This document shows positions 27,689 to 38,400 of a DNA stretch of 64,000 nucleotides, piece after piece. Position numbers and translations under genes: made by a program. Source of the stretch: Physcia stellaris (lineage: Eukaryota; Ascomycota; Lecanoromycetes; Caliciales; Physciaceae); contig JABSSW010000047.1 of the NCBI GenBank assembly GCA_018902385.1, forward strand, positions 1 through 64,000. The letters are read 5' to 3'. Numbering within the stretch: the first letter of the stretch is position 1; the number at the start of each line of letters is the position of its first letter. The notes under the pieces were generated by a model, which made no database searches, was not told the DNA's origin, and saw only the letters and a program-made list of their open reading frames with translations.

Positions 27689-28554
27689 ATGACAACATTC
27701 AAACGCAAAATAAATATTTATCGATACGACGAAACGAATAAACGATTATTGCACAAATACAAAAATGAATATTGCGTCTGTTTACAGAAAAACGAAATTG
27801 CGTCATTGTTACAAGAAATGCATGACGAAACAAATCACTTTTTTATTAATATAGTATTCGTTCGTATTAAAAACAAAATATATTGATTTTATATGATTTC
27901 GAACGTCAAGATTTACGTACAAAAATGCATGAAATGTGTTTTATGAACATCAACAATGAAAACAATATCGTTGAAATCAATTCAAACGTATCAATCGTAT
28001 GATTTATTCGACATTGATTTCATGAATTTGTCGAAATTTTCAAAATACGATTACAAACATATTTGCAACATGATGAATTACTTTTCGAAACGTTTATTTT
28101 CATATTTTATTATTAACATTAAAATCGAAAATGTAAAACAGACGTTCGAATATCATAAAATTAATGATCATTTTATGTCAATTGCAATTTATTGAAACGT
28201 CGATACGACATTCAAATCGTCGAAAATGATCGAAACAATCAAAAATTTCAACATCGTTTTTATTCAAACATTCAATCAATCACATAAATCAATAAAAATG
28301 ATAAAACGAATCAATAAAATTCTATGTGTTGCGATGAACAAAATGAAAAAAAAAACGAAAATGTCGTTAATACATTTCGTCGAACGATTTCTGCATGCAA
28401 TAAAAAATATATCAAACATTTGAAATATTCATTTGACGAAATCATTTTCGAAATCGAATCACGTGCATTCGTAACAGTCAATTTCGTTCAAACAATCATT
28501 CGAAATGAAAAAATCGTGTTATCGACGCTCGAAAAAATGATTTTGCTCATTTGA
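27689..28554 (+). pseudogene. Gypsy integrase fossil
   Basis: A zinc-binding N-terminal segment is visible (LLQEMHDETNHFFINIVFVR). It is followed by the catalytic core (TYQSYDLFDIDFMNLSKFSK and KHICNMMNYFSKRLF, the first two acidic blocks) and by a later block with FNIVFIQTFNQSH. Its position after RNase H assigns the element to Ty3/gypsy. Broken fossil. Confidence 0.85.
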
Positions 28555-29059
28555 AATCATATGACACGTCGTGAGAAATTTCGTAAAAATGTTGTCAAAC
28601 GAATTGATAAAACAAAACAAAAAATGAAAAAACGATATGACGTCGACGTCAAACAACAAAAATATTTTTTCGAACAAATTGTATTTTTTCGAAATTCAAA
28701 TTCAATACACAATAAAACAAAATCACGTTGAAATGAATCGTTCGTGATAACAAAATTCGATGAAAAACACGAATCAAATTACAAATTCAGAATTTTCGAA
28801 AACAAATCAACATCAAATACATATCATGAAAATCAATTGCGAATATTTCGTGAACGTATTGAATATCTGCGCAAAATCAACGAAAAAAATTTTTCGATAA
28901 TGAGAAACTTGAGAAAAACACAACGTAAAATGATGAAAAAACACGTAAAAAAACAGCGAAAAAACAAACGTTTCGAAATTTCGTTTACGAAAAATCTGAT
29001 CGTCGTTAAAAATTTTTGTTGACGAATTAAAACACGTATTCGAAATAAACAATTGTTTT
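28555..29059 (+). other. Gypsy sequence downstream of integrase
   Basis: A charged frame at 28744-29022 (Lys/Arg-rich, with RKMMKKHVKKQRKNKRFE) probably belongs to the C-terminal part of the gypsy polyprotein or to its 3' region. The copia insertion begins at 29060. No chromodomain is recognisable. Confidence 0.4.
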
Positions 29060-29255
29060 TATTGAACGAATGTGAATGATTGTCATTGCATTGCATGCAA
29101 TATTATCGAAGTTACGTACAAAAATAAATACAATTTGATTGCGCAAATGTTTTTAGTAATGATCGATTTTGACACGTTTCGCTTAATCGATCAATCAGAA
29201 ATCTTGATTTTATTCGTGTTCATATTTCAGTTTTCTGTCATCGTATTTTTCAACA
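29060..29255 (-). repeat. 3' LTR of the copia fossil (left copy)
   Basis: It is a direct repeat of 34740-34935 and of identical length. Shared landmarks are attgaacgaatgtga, tgattgtcattgcattgcat, tttgattgcgcaaatgttt, ttagtaatgatcgat, taatcgatcaatcaga and catatttcag. On the minus strand the LTR begins TGTTGAAAA. Confidence 0.9.
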
Positions 29256-29361
29256 TTTTCATTCGATGACAATCATGTTTATTGCACTCGTGAATGCGAT
29301 TCTCATTGAGTTTCAATTCTTGCATTGATTGTGATTTTCATTGAGTGCTAATTCGTGCAGC

Positions 29362-29767
29362 GACGTAACTTTTATTGAGTTTCAATTCTTACGTTCATTG
29401 ATGAAAAAAACACTGAATTCTTCTGATCAGAAAATTGATTTCGAAAAAGTCATTTTGAATCATCATACAATTCGAGTCTGAACACGATCAACGAGTTTCT
29501 GTTTTCAGTTATAGCTTGTCAAATTCGTACAATCGAGTTATCATCGCTTCAGAATGAAAGAAATGACGTAATTTTCATTAAGTTCGAATTTTCTTAATAT
29601 TGACGAAAGAAACACTGACTCTTTTTGATCAGAAAATTAAATTCGAACGATTTCAAAAAAAATCATTTTGAATTATCATGCAGTTCGAATTCGAGCACGA
29701 TCAACGAGCTTTCGTCTTCGATCATGACTCGTCAAATGTGTACGATTGAATTATCAACACGTCAACA
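29362..29767. repeat. Tandem duplication, about 203-bp period, in the copia 3' region
   Basis: The series gacgtaa-ttt, cactga-t, tgatcagaaaatt, tcattttgaat-atcat, cacgatcaacgag and cgtcaaat/gtcaaatt occurs at 29362-29564 and again at 29565-29767. A shorter third echo (cattgagtttcaattctt) lies at about 29305. It sits between the RNase H region and the 3' LTR. CT and AG are relatively well kept here. Confidence 0.85.
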
Positions 29768-29799
29768 TGAAAAAAACAATTCTGATTATTGAAAAAAAT

Positions 29800-31254
29800 C
29801 TAATTGATTTTCGATTTTTTCAGTTTCAATTGTTTCACGAATTTTTTGAACTTATTTTTTGACAGTGATTTAATCAAATCATCGATTATCATGTTTGCAT
29901 TTGAAACGTAATTCAATTGAATCAAATTTTTTTGATGCAAATTTTTGATGTTGTGATAAATCACATCGATGTGTTTTGATCGTTCATGAATATATGCGTT
30001 TTTGATCAACAGATTAACGATTTGATTATTTTTCAAGAATTGCATTGATGAACAAATTTCATGCTTATCGTTCTGAATGATTGCTATTTGATTCAGTTCG
30101 ATTTCAAGATATTTGATGAAATTCAAATCACGAAAAAACTGTGTTATTCATAATTTTTCTTTAGCGCATGTTGATAGAATCATATATTCGATTTCAATGA
30201 TTGAAATAGCGATCGATTTTTGCTTACGATTCATTCACGATATTGATTTCTCAACGAACATGTAAACGTATTCGAAAATCGATTTTTTGTTTAATTTATC
30301 GATTGCGTAATCAGAATTCGAATAAATTTTGATTTTGAAATTTTCATTGTTATTCAGTTTCAAGTCGTATACAAAATTTAAATCGATGATCGATCGAATA
30401 TAACGAAACAAAATTTTCATTGTTTTATCGTGATGTTTCGCAAAATCACTGAAATATTGACTTAATCGTTTTAATGCGAAAACGATATTTGAACGAATGT
30501 GTATGACAACATACATGAATTTTTCAATTTTGTGTTGATAATTTTTTGAGTCAATTCGTTCGTCGTTCGATTCAGTTGATTTGAATGAGTCGTAATCGTT
30601 CATGAATAATTTCGTACGTTCGTGTTTATCGATATTCATATGCAACTCATTCAATATTTCGTTCAAATAATGAGTTTGATTCAATCGAATAATTCGTTTT
30701 TTACGATCGCGAATGATTTTAATGTCAAGAATTTTTTTCATTTTTTTCAGATTTTTGACTTTGAATATTTTTTTGAATTCATTTTTGAATCAATTGATTT
30801 GCTCGTTGAATTTGACGACAACAAAAATATCGTTCACGTAAAAAAACAATATGATTTCTCGTTTTTTATGACGAAACATGCAAAAATCAGTCGAAATCTG
30901 TTCGAAACTCAATTTATGCAATTTTTTCACGCAGCGTTCGTGTCAATCTCTAACTGTTTGTTTCAATTCATAAAGATTTCGACGAATCAAAAATGTTTGT
31001 TCAAAAAATAAATTCACGTCGAATGACGATTTCATGTAAATTATTTTTTTTAAAAATGATTTCGTGAAAACATTGTTGACGTTCATTTGATGACATTCGA
31101 GATTTTTCAACGCAACGATGACAAGAAACAGACGAAAAATATCGAATTTGACAATTGAAACAAAAATATCTGTATAATCGATTTCGTATATTTGCGAAAA
31201 ATTTCTTGCAACGAGTTTGATTTTCAATTTGTTCAATGTATCATTCACATGCAT
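29800..31254 (-). pseudogene. Copia reverse transcriptase and RNase H fossil
   Basis: On the minus strand 31254-30943 reads KLVARNFSQIYEIDYTDIF, ALKNLECHQMNVNNVF and RRNLYELKQTVRD, the conserved N-terminal copia RT blocks. At 30741-30235, KKILDIKIIRDRKKRIIRL, NQTHYLNEILNELHM and SRSNIVFALKRLSQYFSDF-like text mark the C-terminal RT part and connection. At 30126-29800, AYIHERSKHIDVIYHNIKNL is the copia RNase H signature. Broken fossil. Confidence 0.9.
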
Positions 31255-31904
31255 TTTAATTTTGAATATTCATTTATTGATGACGATATTGACGTTTTTC
31301 GATGAAATGACGACGTTTCAAATTTCATTGACTATTAAAGTCGTCAATTCGATTTGAATAATTTCGAATCAAAATTTGTTTCAAGTAAAATCATTGACGA
31401 TTTTCTGATAATTTTCGAATACAAATATGATTAATTTTTCAACGAATTGTCGATTTGTTTTTTTTGCTGTTGCAAACAGAATTCATTCATCATGTTCGCA
31501 CGTATCGAAATTTTCGATCAAAAAAATCATCATGACGCGTACAATTTTGTTGCGATGTTCATTTCGTTTTTTTTCGTTTGTGATGTTTCGTTTACGTTTA
31601 GAAATTGTCACGTGAAAAAATTGTCGTATCATGCGTGAAGATTTCGTGAAAAATGTTAATTTAGCACGCGTTTGAATTGTCGATTTCGTCGTAAATTCGT
31701 TGATTTTATTTTTTTCATTTGATGTATCGATAAATTCATCGTTTTTTTTCATGTGCATTGATTGAATTTTTTTTTGTTTTTCGAAATCATAAACGCAATG
31801 AAAATCGAAAATTTCGCAAAAATTGATGCAACAAAAATTGATGTAAACGTTGATATCATCGAAACGATTACAAATGCAAAAATGATTTTGCGTAATTTTT
31901 CGAC

Positions 31905-32834
31905 AAATCGTTTTTCAAATAATTCGTTCATTGTAATCGTGAACAAATTTAATGATTCATTTTTTCATTTTTCGTTTTCAAGAAACATTATTTTGTGATG
32001 TTTAATGACATCGCGACGATCAAAAGTTCATATCTTGTATTGAATGATGATGTTTTCGTCATAATTCATGAACATATTTGATTTTTTTGTATTGACGAAT
32101 TTGTTTTTTTTGTTTTTTTCGAACAATGACTTGATATTAACGAACGAATAACATTTGCATTTTCAAACGCGTATGTGATTTATCGACGACTTAATATTTG
32201 TTCAAATTTCAATAAAATTTGTAAAATTGTCGTCGATTATTGATTTCGTGTTCATACGATTGCGAACATATACATTTGTTTTTTCTGCTTCAGATCAAAA
32301 TTTTATAAACAACTTTGCATTTTGAGTCATTGTTCGAATTTGATTTTCGAATGTTTTTATGACACGCTCTATTACATCGTTCTGAATGAAATTATACGAA
32401 ACGATGTATTGTGAAACAATGTCGATAAATTCGTATCAAAAGTCGAATATAAATTTCAATTCTTTGACGTTGTCACAACGTATTGTTTGTAATTTTCGTT
32501 GAGTTTTTAGCTTCATTTTCAATTTTCATTTGTTGAAGATTTCAAAAGCATCGACTCGTTTGCGAAAAAATAAAATTCACGTTCGTCGAGAATGATTATT
32601 CACGATTTCTAGAAAGTATTCGTAATCGAATTTTGAAACAAATAAAAGTTCGCAAATATCAATAAACATCAATTTCAATATATGAGTTTTGCGTTCGATT
32701 AAACGACGATTATGTGCATTAATCATCTTCGTAATCGCACATATTTTACATGAATCGTTGCGATTTTCGACGATGAAAATCGACTTGCGTAAAATTGTGA
32801 TTTTGTGCAAATTTCGAAGTTTTGCAAATTTCAT
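31905..32834 (-). pseudogene. Copia integrase fossil
   Basis: At 32834-32577 the minus strand reads HKITILRKSIFIVE, CKICAITKMINAHNRR, KLMFIDICELLFVSKFDYE and EIVNNHSRRT. This is the GAG-pre-integrase/HHCC zinc segment running into the first catalytic block. The rest of the core continues to about 31.9 kb, but only weakly. Broken fossil. Confidence 0.8.
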
Positions 32835-32852
32835 ATGATCAAAACGTCGATG

Positions 32853-34125
32853 TCATAACTCGTATAAATCACGTTTCTTTTGATCAACATTTGAATCAAT
32901 ATTTGAATCAACATTTGAATCAATATTTGAGTCAACATTCGATAATTGAAAATCGATTTCGATATCATTTCGAAAATCAGTATTTGCATCGAACAAAATT
33001 TCGTTCGAGTTCACGATTGTTGACATTGCAAATGAAATAAACAAAATTTTAAGAAATTCAATTGCAAACATCGTGTTGTTCGTTAACAATGCGTATTTTT
33101 TAAGTTTTAATGTGATTTTGTCTATTATGTAAACATTTTTTTGAACGAATGCTCGAAATATTTCAACGTTTTGTTTATTGCGCATGAACAAACTATCGTC
33201 ATTGAAATTTTTTATCAAATTTTTTTTGATAAAATGTTTGTCGAATAAAAAATTGACGTCGAAATCAAATACATAAAACATTTTCGTTAACGTGTTTTCA
33301 TCATTTTTGACGCGCATCGTCATTGAATCACATTGATTTGAATACAATTTTTTTTTTTCGATTTTGATCGTGCGTCTTTTAATCGATTTGAAAAATTCAT
33401 TAAAAAATCGAAAATCGTCAATCATGTGTGACGAAACGTCGATATTTGCGATTCATACGAATTTGAAAAGTCTATTGATCAACTTTTTTGACAAAACGAC
33501 GATTTTTTTCATATCGTTTTCATTGTTTGAATCGATGTCGATGTCGAAACTGAAATTGCTGTTAAACGAAAAAGAATTTGCGACGTTGTACGCTTTATGT
33601 TTTTTGTTTTTTTTTTTTTTTAATTGTGAACAGTTTTTTGATTTGTTGTTTTTTTGTTCATTTTTTTAATGTTTTCAAAAGATTGCATTCGACGATTCTG
33701 TGTGAATCGTCACAAAAAAAACAATTTTTAATCTTTTTCGTCATGACTTTGAAACGACGACGAGAATTTTTATCAAAATTAAAAGATCGTCGTTGAGATA
33801 TGCGATACGATTGACGACGATTGTTTTTGATCATTAACGTCGATTCGACGATTTTGTTCGCAATGAATTGTGTTTTTTTTTCTTGCAATTTTTGAATAAA
33901 TTTATCGACATCGAAATTGTTTTGTGCGTCGATTGCATCACGAATGACGTCGTATTCGACAAACAAAAATGCTAAAAGTGTTTGAAAACGACGTTTTGAT
34001 TTGAACAAATTCATCATGTCTGATTGCATGTTTGTAATTTTGCGACTTTTCTTGATGATATCGATATAAACGATTTCAATGATCACGTTTGAAAACTTTT
34101 TGTAATTTATGAATTTTTGCAACAA
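32853..34125 (-). pseudogene. Copia gag and protease region fossil
   Basis: The 34125-33658 part reads as gag, with LMNLFKSKRR-type helical sequence and a degenerate zinc knuckle CFFCDDSHRIVEC near its end. The 33425-32853 part resembles the protease and linker of copia elements (DDFRFFNEF, VYIIDKITLKLKK). A short 12-bp repeat (NVDSNIDS in translation) lies at 32880-32945. Broken fossil. Confidence 0.75.
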
Positions 34126-34739
34126 TTGTCGTTCAATTGTAACAAATTTTTGTTTGTATTTGTTGACAAAAGTTTTTCAAATTTTTTTGACAATTTTCAG
34201 TTTCGTCATCAATTCTTGATCATCGTCATCGATACATTCGATAAATTGATATTGTGTTTTTGCGTCGAATTTTTTTTCAATTTTTTTTTCATCAAAATTC
34301 AAATCGACATTTCACTTTGATTTTCGAAAATTATTCGACAACAGTTTCGACACATAATTTGAGTCGACGATCATTCAAATTTTTTCGTCGATGAGTCATT
34401 GTTTCATTAATTTGAATCATTTTTCGCAATTTTGACGAATGAAAATATCGCAAACTCGACGCGCATTGAATTTGTTGAATTCGAAATCGTTCATGATGCG
34501 TGATATGATATGTAAATATGTAAATTCTTTTTATTTGTTGTATTTCGTGAAGCATTTTCACAATCGTTCGTTCATTCGTTAAACTGATGATCGAACTCGA
34601 ATATGTAAAGCATTTTTACAGTCTTGACGCGATCGAATCGATGAAGTATTTTCATTGTTGTTTGATTTTCGTGATTTCGTGATCGAGCGATTGACGCTGA
34701 CAATCACAAAAAGCTTATGCTAATTCGAATCTCATAATC

Positions 34740-34935
34740 TATTGAACGAATGTGAGTGATTGTCATTGCATTGCATGCAATATTATCGAAATTACGTACA
34801 AGAATAAGTACAATTTGATTGCGCAAATGTTTTTAGTAATGATCGATCTTGACACGTCTCGTTTAATCGATCAATCAGAAGTTCTGATTCTATTCGTGCT
34901 CATATTTCAGTTTCTTGTCATCGTACTTTTCAACA
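34740..34935 (-). repeat. 5' LTR of the copia fossil (right copy)
   Basis: It is the partner of 29060-29255, same length and orientation. The flanking bases to its left read, on the minus strand, GATTATGAGATTCGAA, which is where the primer binding site should lie. The tRNA is not identified. Confidence 0.9.
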
Positions 34936-35247
34936 GTTTCGACATTATACAAAATCAAATGAAACGAAATAACGAAAATTTCGAAACATAACATGATTTC
35001 GACAAAAAATTGTTGCGAAATCGAATACAATATGATTGATTATTGAACAAAAAATTGAATTTATTAAATTGAATTTTCAGTCATTTCATACAACGTTTAA
35101 ATTCGATTTTGTTTTACAATCACATCACGTTTTGTTTTGTTTTATTTTTGAAATTCATGACGCATTGTCATACATTGATTCGCATAACGTGTTAATAAAA
35201 CAATTTGTTGTTGTTGTCGAAAACGACAACTTGTTATGAAAAAAAAA

Positions 35248-35472
35248 TGTTGACAAAAAAAAAAGTGCGAAAATGATTGAACAACGAAAATTAAAATCGA
35301 TAAAATTAAATTTTATTGACATGACATTCGGTTGTTTATGAAACATTTTCATGAAATATGCAATTTGTACATATTTTCATCTAGATATCTATCATTCAAT
35401 AAAATTATTCTTGAAGACATTACATCATTCTATTTCGTACGTTTTGACGATGTGCTAGTGAGTCACTTTTCT
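35248..35472 (+). repeat. 3' LTR of the gypsy fossil, forming the edge of the AT-rich block
   Basis: Begins TGTTGAC directly after a purine tract and ends at the compositional boundary. It is less AT-shifted than the 5' copy: GG, CT and AG doublets survive here, including the only GG I noticed in the block. Confidence 0.8.
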
Positions 35473-38400
35473 CATACGGTGGTCCCCATCAGGGATATGG
35501 CGATGTTTGGTGTGGCACATCATTTCAAATACCGCGACGAGTGCCTCGGACATGTTCGGTAACGAGAATCAACCTGGCGCTATCAATTGGAACTATTCTA
35601 CACCTGGTACCCCTCTTAAGACACAGACTAAAAAAGTTCAATCTGATTGATCAATGGAGTCCCCCGGATATTCTCGCTCTAAGATCGTCAGACTGAGGTC
35701 CTGCAGCTCGCAGATCAATTTCTTACGAATCGACATGGCTTCAATCGGATTGAGCATTGGAGCCCCCCGGATATTTTCGCTCTAATAATGTTCGTCTGAG
35801 GTCCTGCCGCTCGCAGCTCGATTTCTTACGAATCGGCATGACTCTGTTAGCGTATAAATAGCCTGTTAGGTCGGGAAGCGGCAGGAGTTTCTTCATTCCT
35901 TCTCTCTGTCTATCTATCAACAGCTTGGGTCCGTTGCCGCTAGGAAGCTCGAAGAACGGGCAGAATCTGGGCAGCCTCCAAGCGCCAACATCTCCGACTA
36001 CCAACGTGACAGTCCAATGGGAATGCAATGAAAGTGGACATACTCCAGAAGTTCGCGAAGACGAATCGAGCCGAGGAGCAAGATGAGCAGGAGAAGCCTG
36101 CCGTATATCTCTACCTGGCTCCATACAAAAATTCACTACCTTGTATACGAATATTCAAGAATCTCGTGTGCTTCTCGTTTGAATTCTCTGAGCCGATTAG
36201 CCGATTGCCACCGCCATAGCCAACACCGAAGCTTCTAGCCTCTCCCACTAAGTCTCGTTGGGTGGACCCACAGCAACGAGAAAAGTACAATATGCGTGAT
36301 CTGGCCCATTGATCAGCATACACTGACTACCAATCCCTTGGCTCAAAAATCTCAATAGGTAACAAGAGTGGGAAGAATCGGCGGTGGCTGTCATGGCTTA
36401 ACTCGAGTATTCCTACAACTCTCCTGCCAATCTCAGAATCGTAGATTTAGTTGGTCACAGTGGTATCGACGCTTATTTTCGTAATTCGCAGTAATCGACA
36501 GACACCACAGAGCGTAAATTACCGGACATTGACCAGAATGGAGTAAGTCTCGATTTACGAATGGATGGATTGGAAGATACTACCGTGATATACTACACAT
36601 CAGACGCAGTGCCGACCGGCACCGCCCCCGACCATGGACTGAGACTTCTGTTGACAGAATAGGTGGCCACAGAAGTTATAATCAGCAAGAGAGATTTACC
36701 GGGATCTTGTTGCATTCTCTTTTTGCACGGACGCTGTGGCCAATACGTATGACCACAAGTGGAGACATAATGCAGGTCTCCTCACTAGTCCTGCTCATCG
36801 GCTTTGTGTCTTTTTCCTTTTTTTCCCCTTTTTCAAGACACCTCGGTAGTTGCTTTATCACCACCCCCAAACAATATCTTGCGGCACATGTAGTGCAATC
36901 TTCCTTGACACCTCTAACGGATTCTCTGGGTTAGCTGCAGTCTAGGATGTGGGAGTATTCTACGTTTGGAGGCTGTAAGCTGACCACGATCGAGCCCTGG
37001 ACACGTGCTTCAAAAAAGCTCAGCGAGGCTTAAATGTCATGTGCACAATTGGAAGGTAGTGGGACCTTCCTCATGAAGGATGAAAGGACTCTTGAAGTTG
37101 GATGCGCCCCACAAGGGGTTTGCGCCATGAAAATCTCTGGGATTCTGGTATAACACAGTCTATGCAGGCTCCGACAAATTGATCTTGAAAGGGTTCATCT
37201 CATTTCCTTTCGAAGCTGATGTCTTAGGGCCTAACTATTTGGTCTCGAACGGAGTGGCGAGACCGGATAGCTGGGAAATGCTTACTCCACCGCTCGTGGA
37301 TAGGATTGCATTATTAGCGTTTACACCACCACAGCAATGTAGCCGAACCACTAGACCTATCCCATCATCATCAGCTCAGAAAGCCCATCCGTACGATATT
37401 CAGAGCTATTCATGTGCTTGGTATCATAATTTCCTTCGCTGTAAGCATTCTGGATATTTTGCGGATACCCGTCTCTCACCGCTGGCCCGCATCGGGATGC
37501 CGTTGGCCAACCATTATGTCGTAGAGAGTCTCGGCTTTCGGATGCGCGGGCCCTCGCGAGCACAAGTTTGCTTTAGGGGAAAGGCTTTCAGCAACACACT
37601 AGTAATTACTAAGGAAGGAGGCGCCTTAGCTAATGGTGTGACCGCATGAGATAAGGCAGAACCGTGTGTTGATACCGACATCGCGATTCATGATGAACCA
37701 TTACAACGCGAGTTGAACGAATTTGGGAAGGTATAAATGGTTACTTGCATTGAAAGACCCTACACTTATCCGTGCTTGAGTTCCTCGTCTAAAGACACAA
37801 ATGACAGCTCGATATGGAGAGAGCGACTGACCGCATATCGATATATCAGGTCTACGCAGTCCTTCTTGGTAGTCTAGGATCCTGCTTTGCTCGAGACAAT
37901 TGATTCGCCATCTTTAAGAATCAATCGCCTCAAGAAAAAAGCCAATATGTGGACTGCAGGTGTGAAGTGTAAGAAGCGGTGAGGGTATTGCGGTAGGATG
38001 CATCAACTTGCAACTTATGCTATCTTCCTGGGGTAGGTGCGCTTTGTTCGGGAAGTTGCCAAGTTTGCTTTCTTACTACCAAACTCCTTCTGACCCCCTC
38101 TATGTCTCTTTGATAGATTGAGAATCTACATAACAGCTGGCCACACCCAGTCATCAAGCGCTCACCCTACTTCATCTGTACATCGTTATATTTCGCCTAT
38201 ACACTTATATGCCTCTATCTATAAACCCAACAAGAATACCCCGCAGCATTATATACCAAGTATAGCATCTTTCTGTTGTCGTCTTTGGTAACTTCCCCTC
38301 TATTTCCTTTGTCCATTGTCAGAAATGCGGGTTAAAAAGCAGTCCACTCATCACTATACATGCACAATGCCATTGTTCCGTTCTCTTTCGTTTCTTTGTT

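Larger units (their letters stand above)
29060..34935 (-). mobile_element. Ty1/copia LTR retrotransposon fossil nested in the gypsy, broken
   Basis: Two 196-bp direct repeats (29060-29255 and 34740-34935) bound the element. Candidate 5-bp target duplications are gtttt (29055-29059) and gtttc (34936-34940). Read on the minus strand the order is gag with a zinc knuckle (34125-33658), protease-like region (33425-32853), integrase (32834 to about 31.9 kb), reverse transcriptase (31254-30235) and RNase H (30126-29800). Integrase before RT identifies Ty1/copia. It is broken, with many breaks. Because it interrupts the gypsy it is the younger of the two, and its lighter AT shift agrees. Confidence 0.9.
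1..35472. other. AT-rich hypermutated repeat compartment with C-pyrimidine depletion
   Basis: The block is extremely AT-rich, and the cytosines and guanines that remain follow a strict rule: C is nearly always followed by A or G, and G nearly always preceded by C or T. In the 60 bases from 5041 every C and every G obeys it, with TpA/ApT 2/6 and (CpA+TpG)/(ApC+GpT) 10/8. CC and GG are essentially missing (one GG noticed, 35329-35330) and CT and AG are rare. Known RIP in most Pezizomycotina acts on CpA, which is left plentiful here. I infer a RIP-like process acting on CpC and CpT on both strands. Mutation looks lighter around 1-1900, 23.1-25.1, 29.3-31 and 34.6-35.4 kb, where more CT and AG survive. 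Composition becomes normal at 35473. Open reading frames in the block are by-products and not annotated as genes. Confidence 0.9.
18985..35477 (+). mobile_element. Ty3/gypsy LTR retrotransposon fossil, broken, with a nested Ty1/copia
   Basis: The element runs 18990-35472 between two direct repeats of 223 and 225 bp that begin TGTTGAC. The 5-bp candidate target duplications are catat (18985-18989) and catac (35473-35477). The plus strand holds, in family order, a leader with a tandem array, a gag-like region with a CCHC zinc knuckle (21592-21633), reverse transcriptase with a YIDD box (26003-26476), RNase H (26933-27290) and integrase (27689-28554). This is the gypsy order RT-RH-INT. A purine tract (about 35239-35247) precedes the 3' LTR. 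A copia element (29060-34935) is inserted downstream of integrase, and a repeat family occupies about 23.1-24.9 kb. It is broken throughout, with many breaks. It is older than the copia that interrupts it. LTR divergence cannot date it because of hypermutation. Confidence 0.85.

Noticed and set aside
1-35472. Classical CpA-directed RIP
   Set aside because: CpA and TpG are abundant and TpA is scarce; the depleted doublets are CC, CT, AG and GG.
1-35472. Organellar or foreign contaminant DNA joined by mis-assembly
   Set aside because: It contains gypsy and copia fossils. The right junction coincides with an LTR end plus candidate target duplication, and lighter mutated LTR sequence grades into the edge. 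A chimera would not give this, though reads should confirm it.
35741-36136. Minus-strand frame of 131 codons near the boundary
   Set aside because: It covers the 103-bp duplication and has no recognisable domain. Probably chance.
37179-37649. Plus-strand frame of 156 codons
   Set aside because: No domain, no plausible splice context and no coding bias above neighbouring frames.
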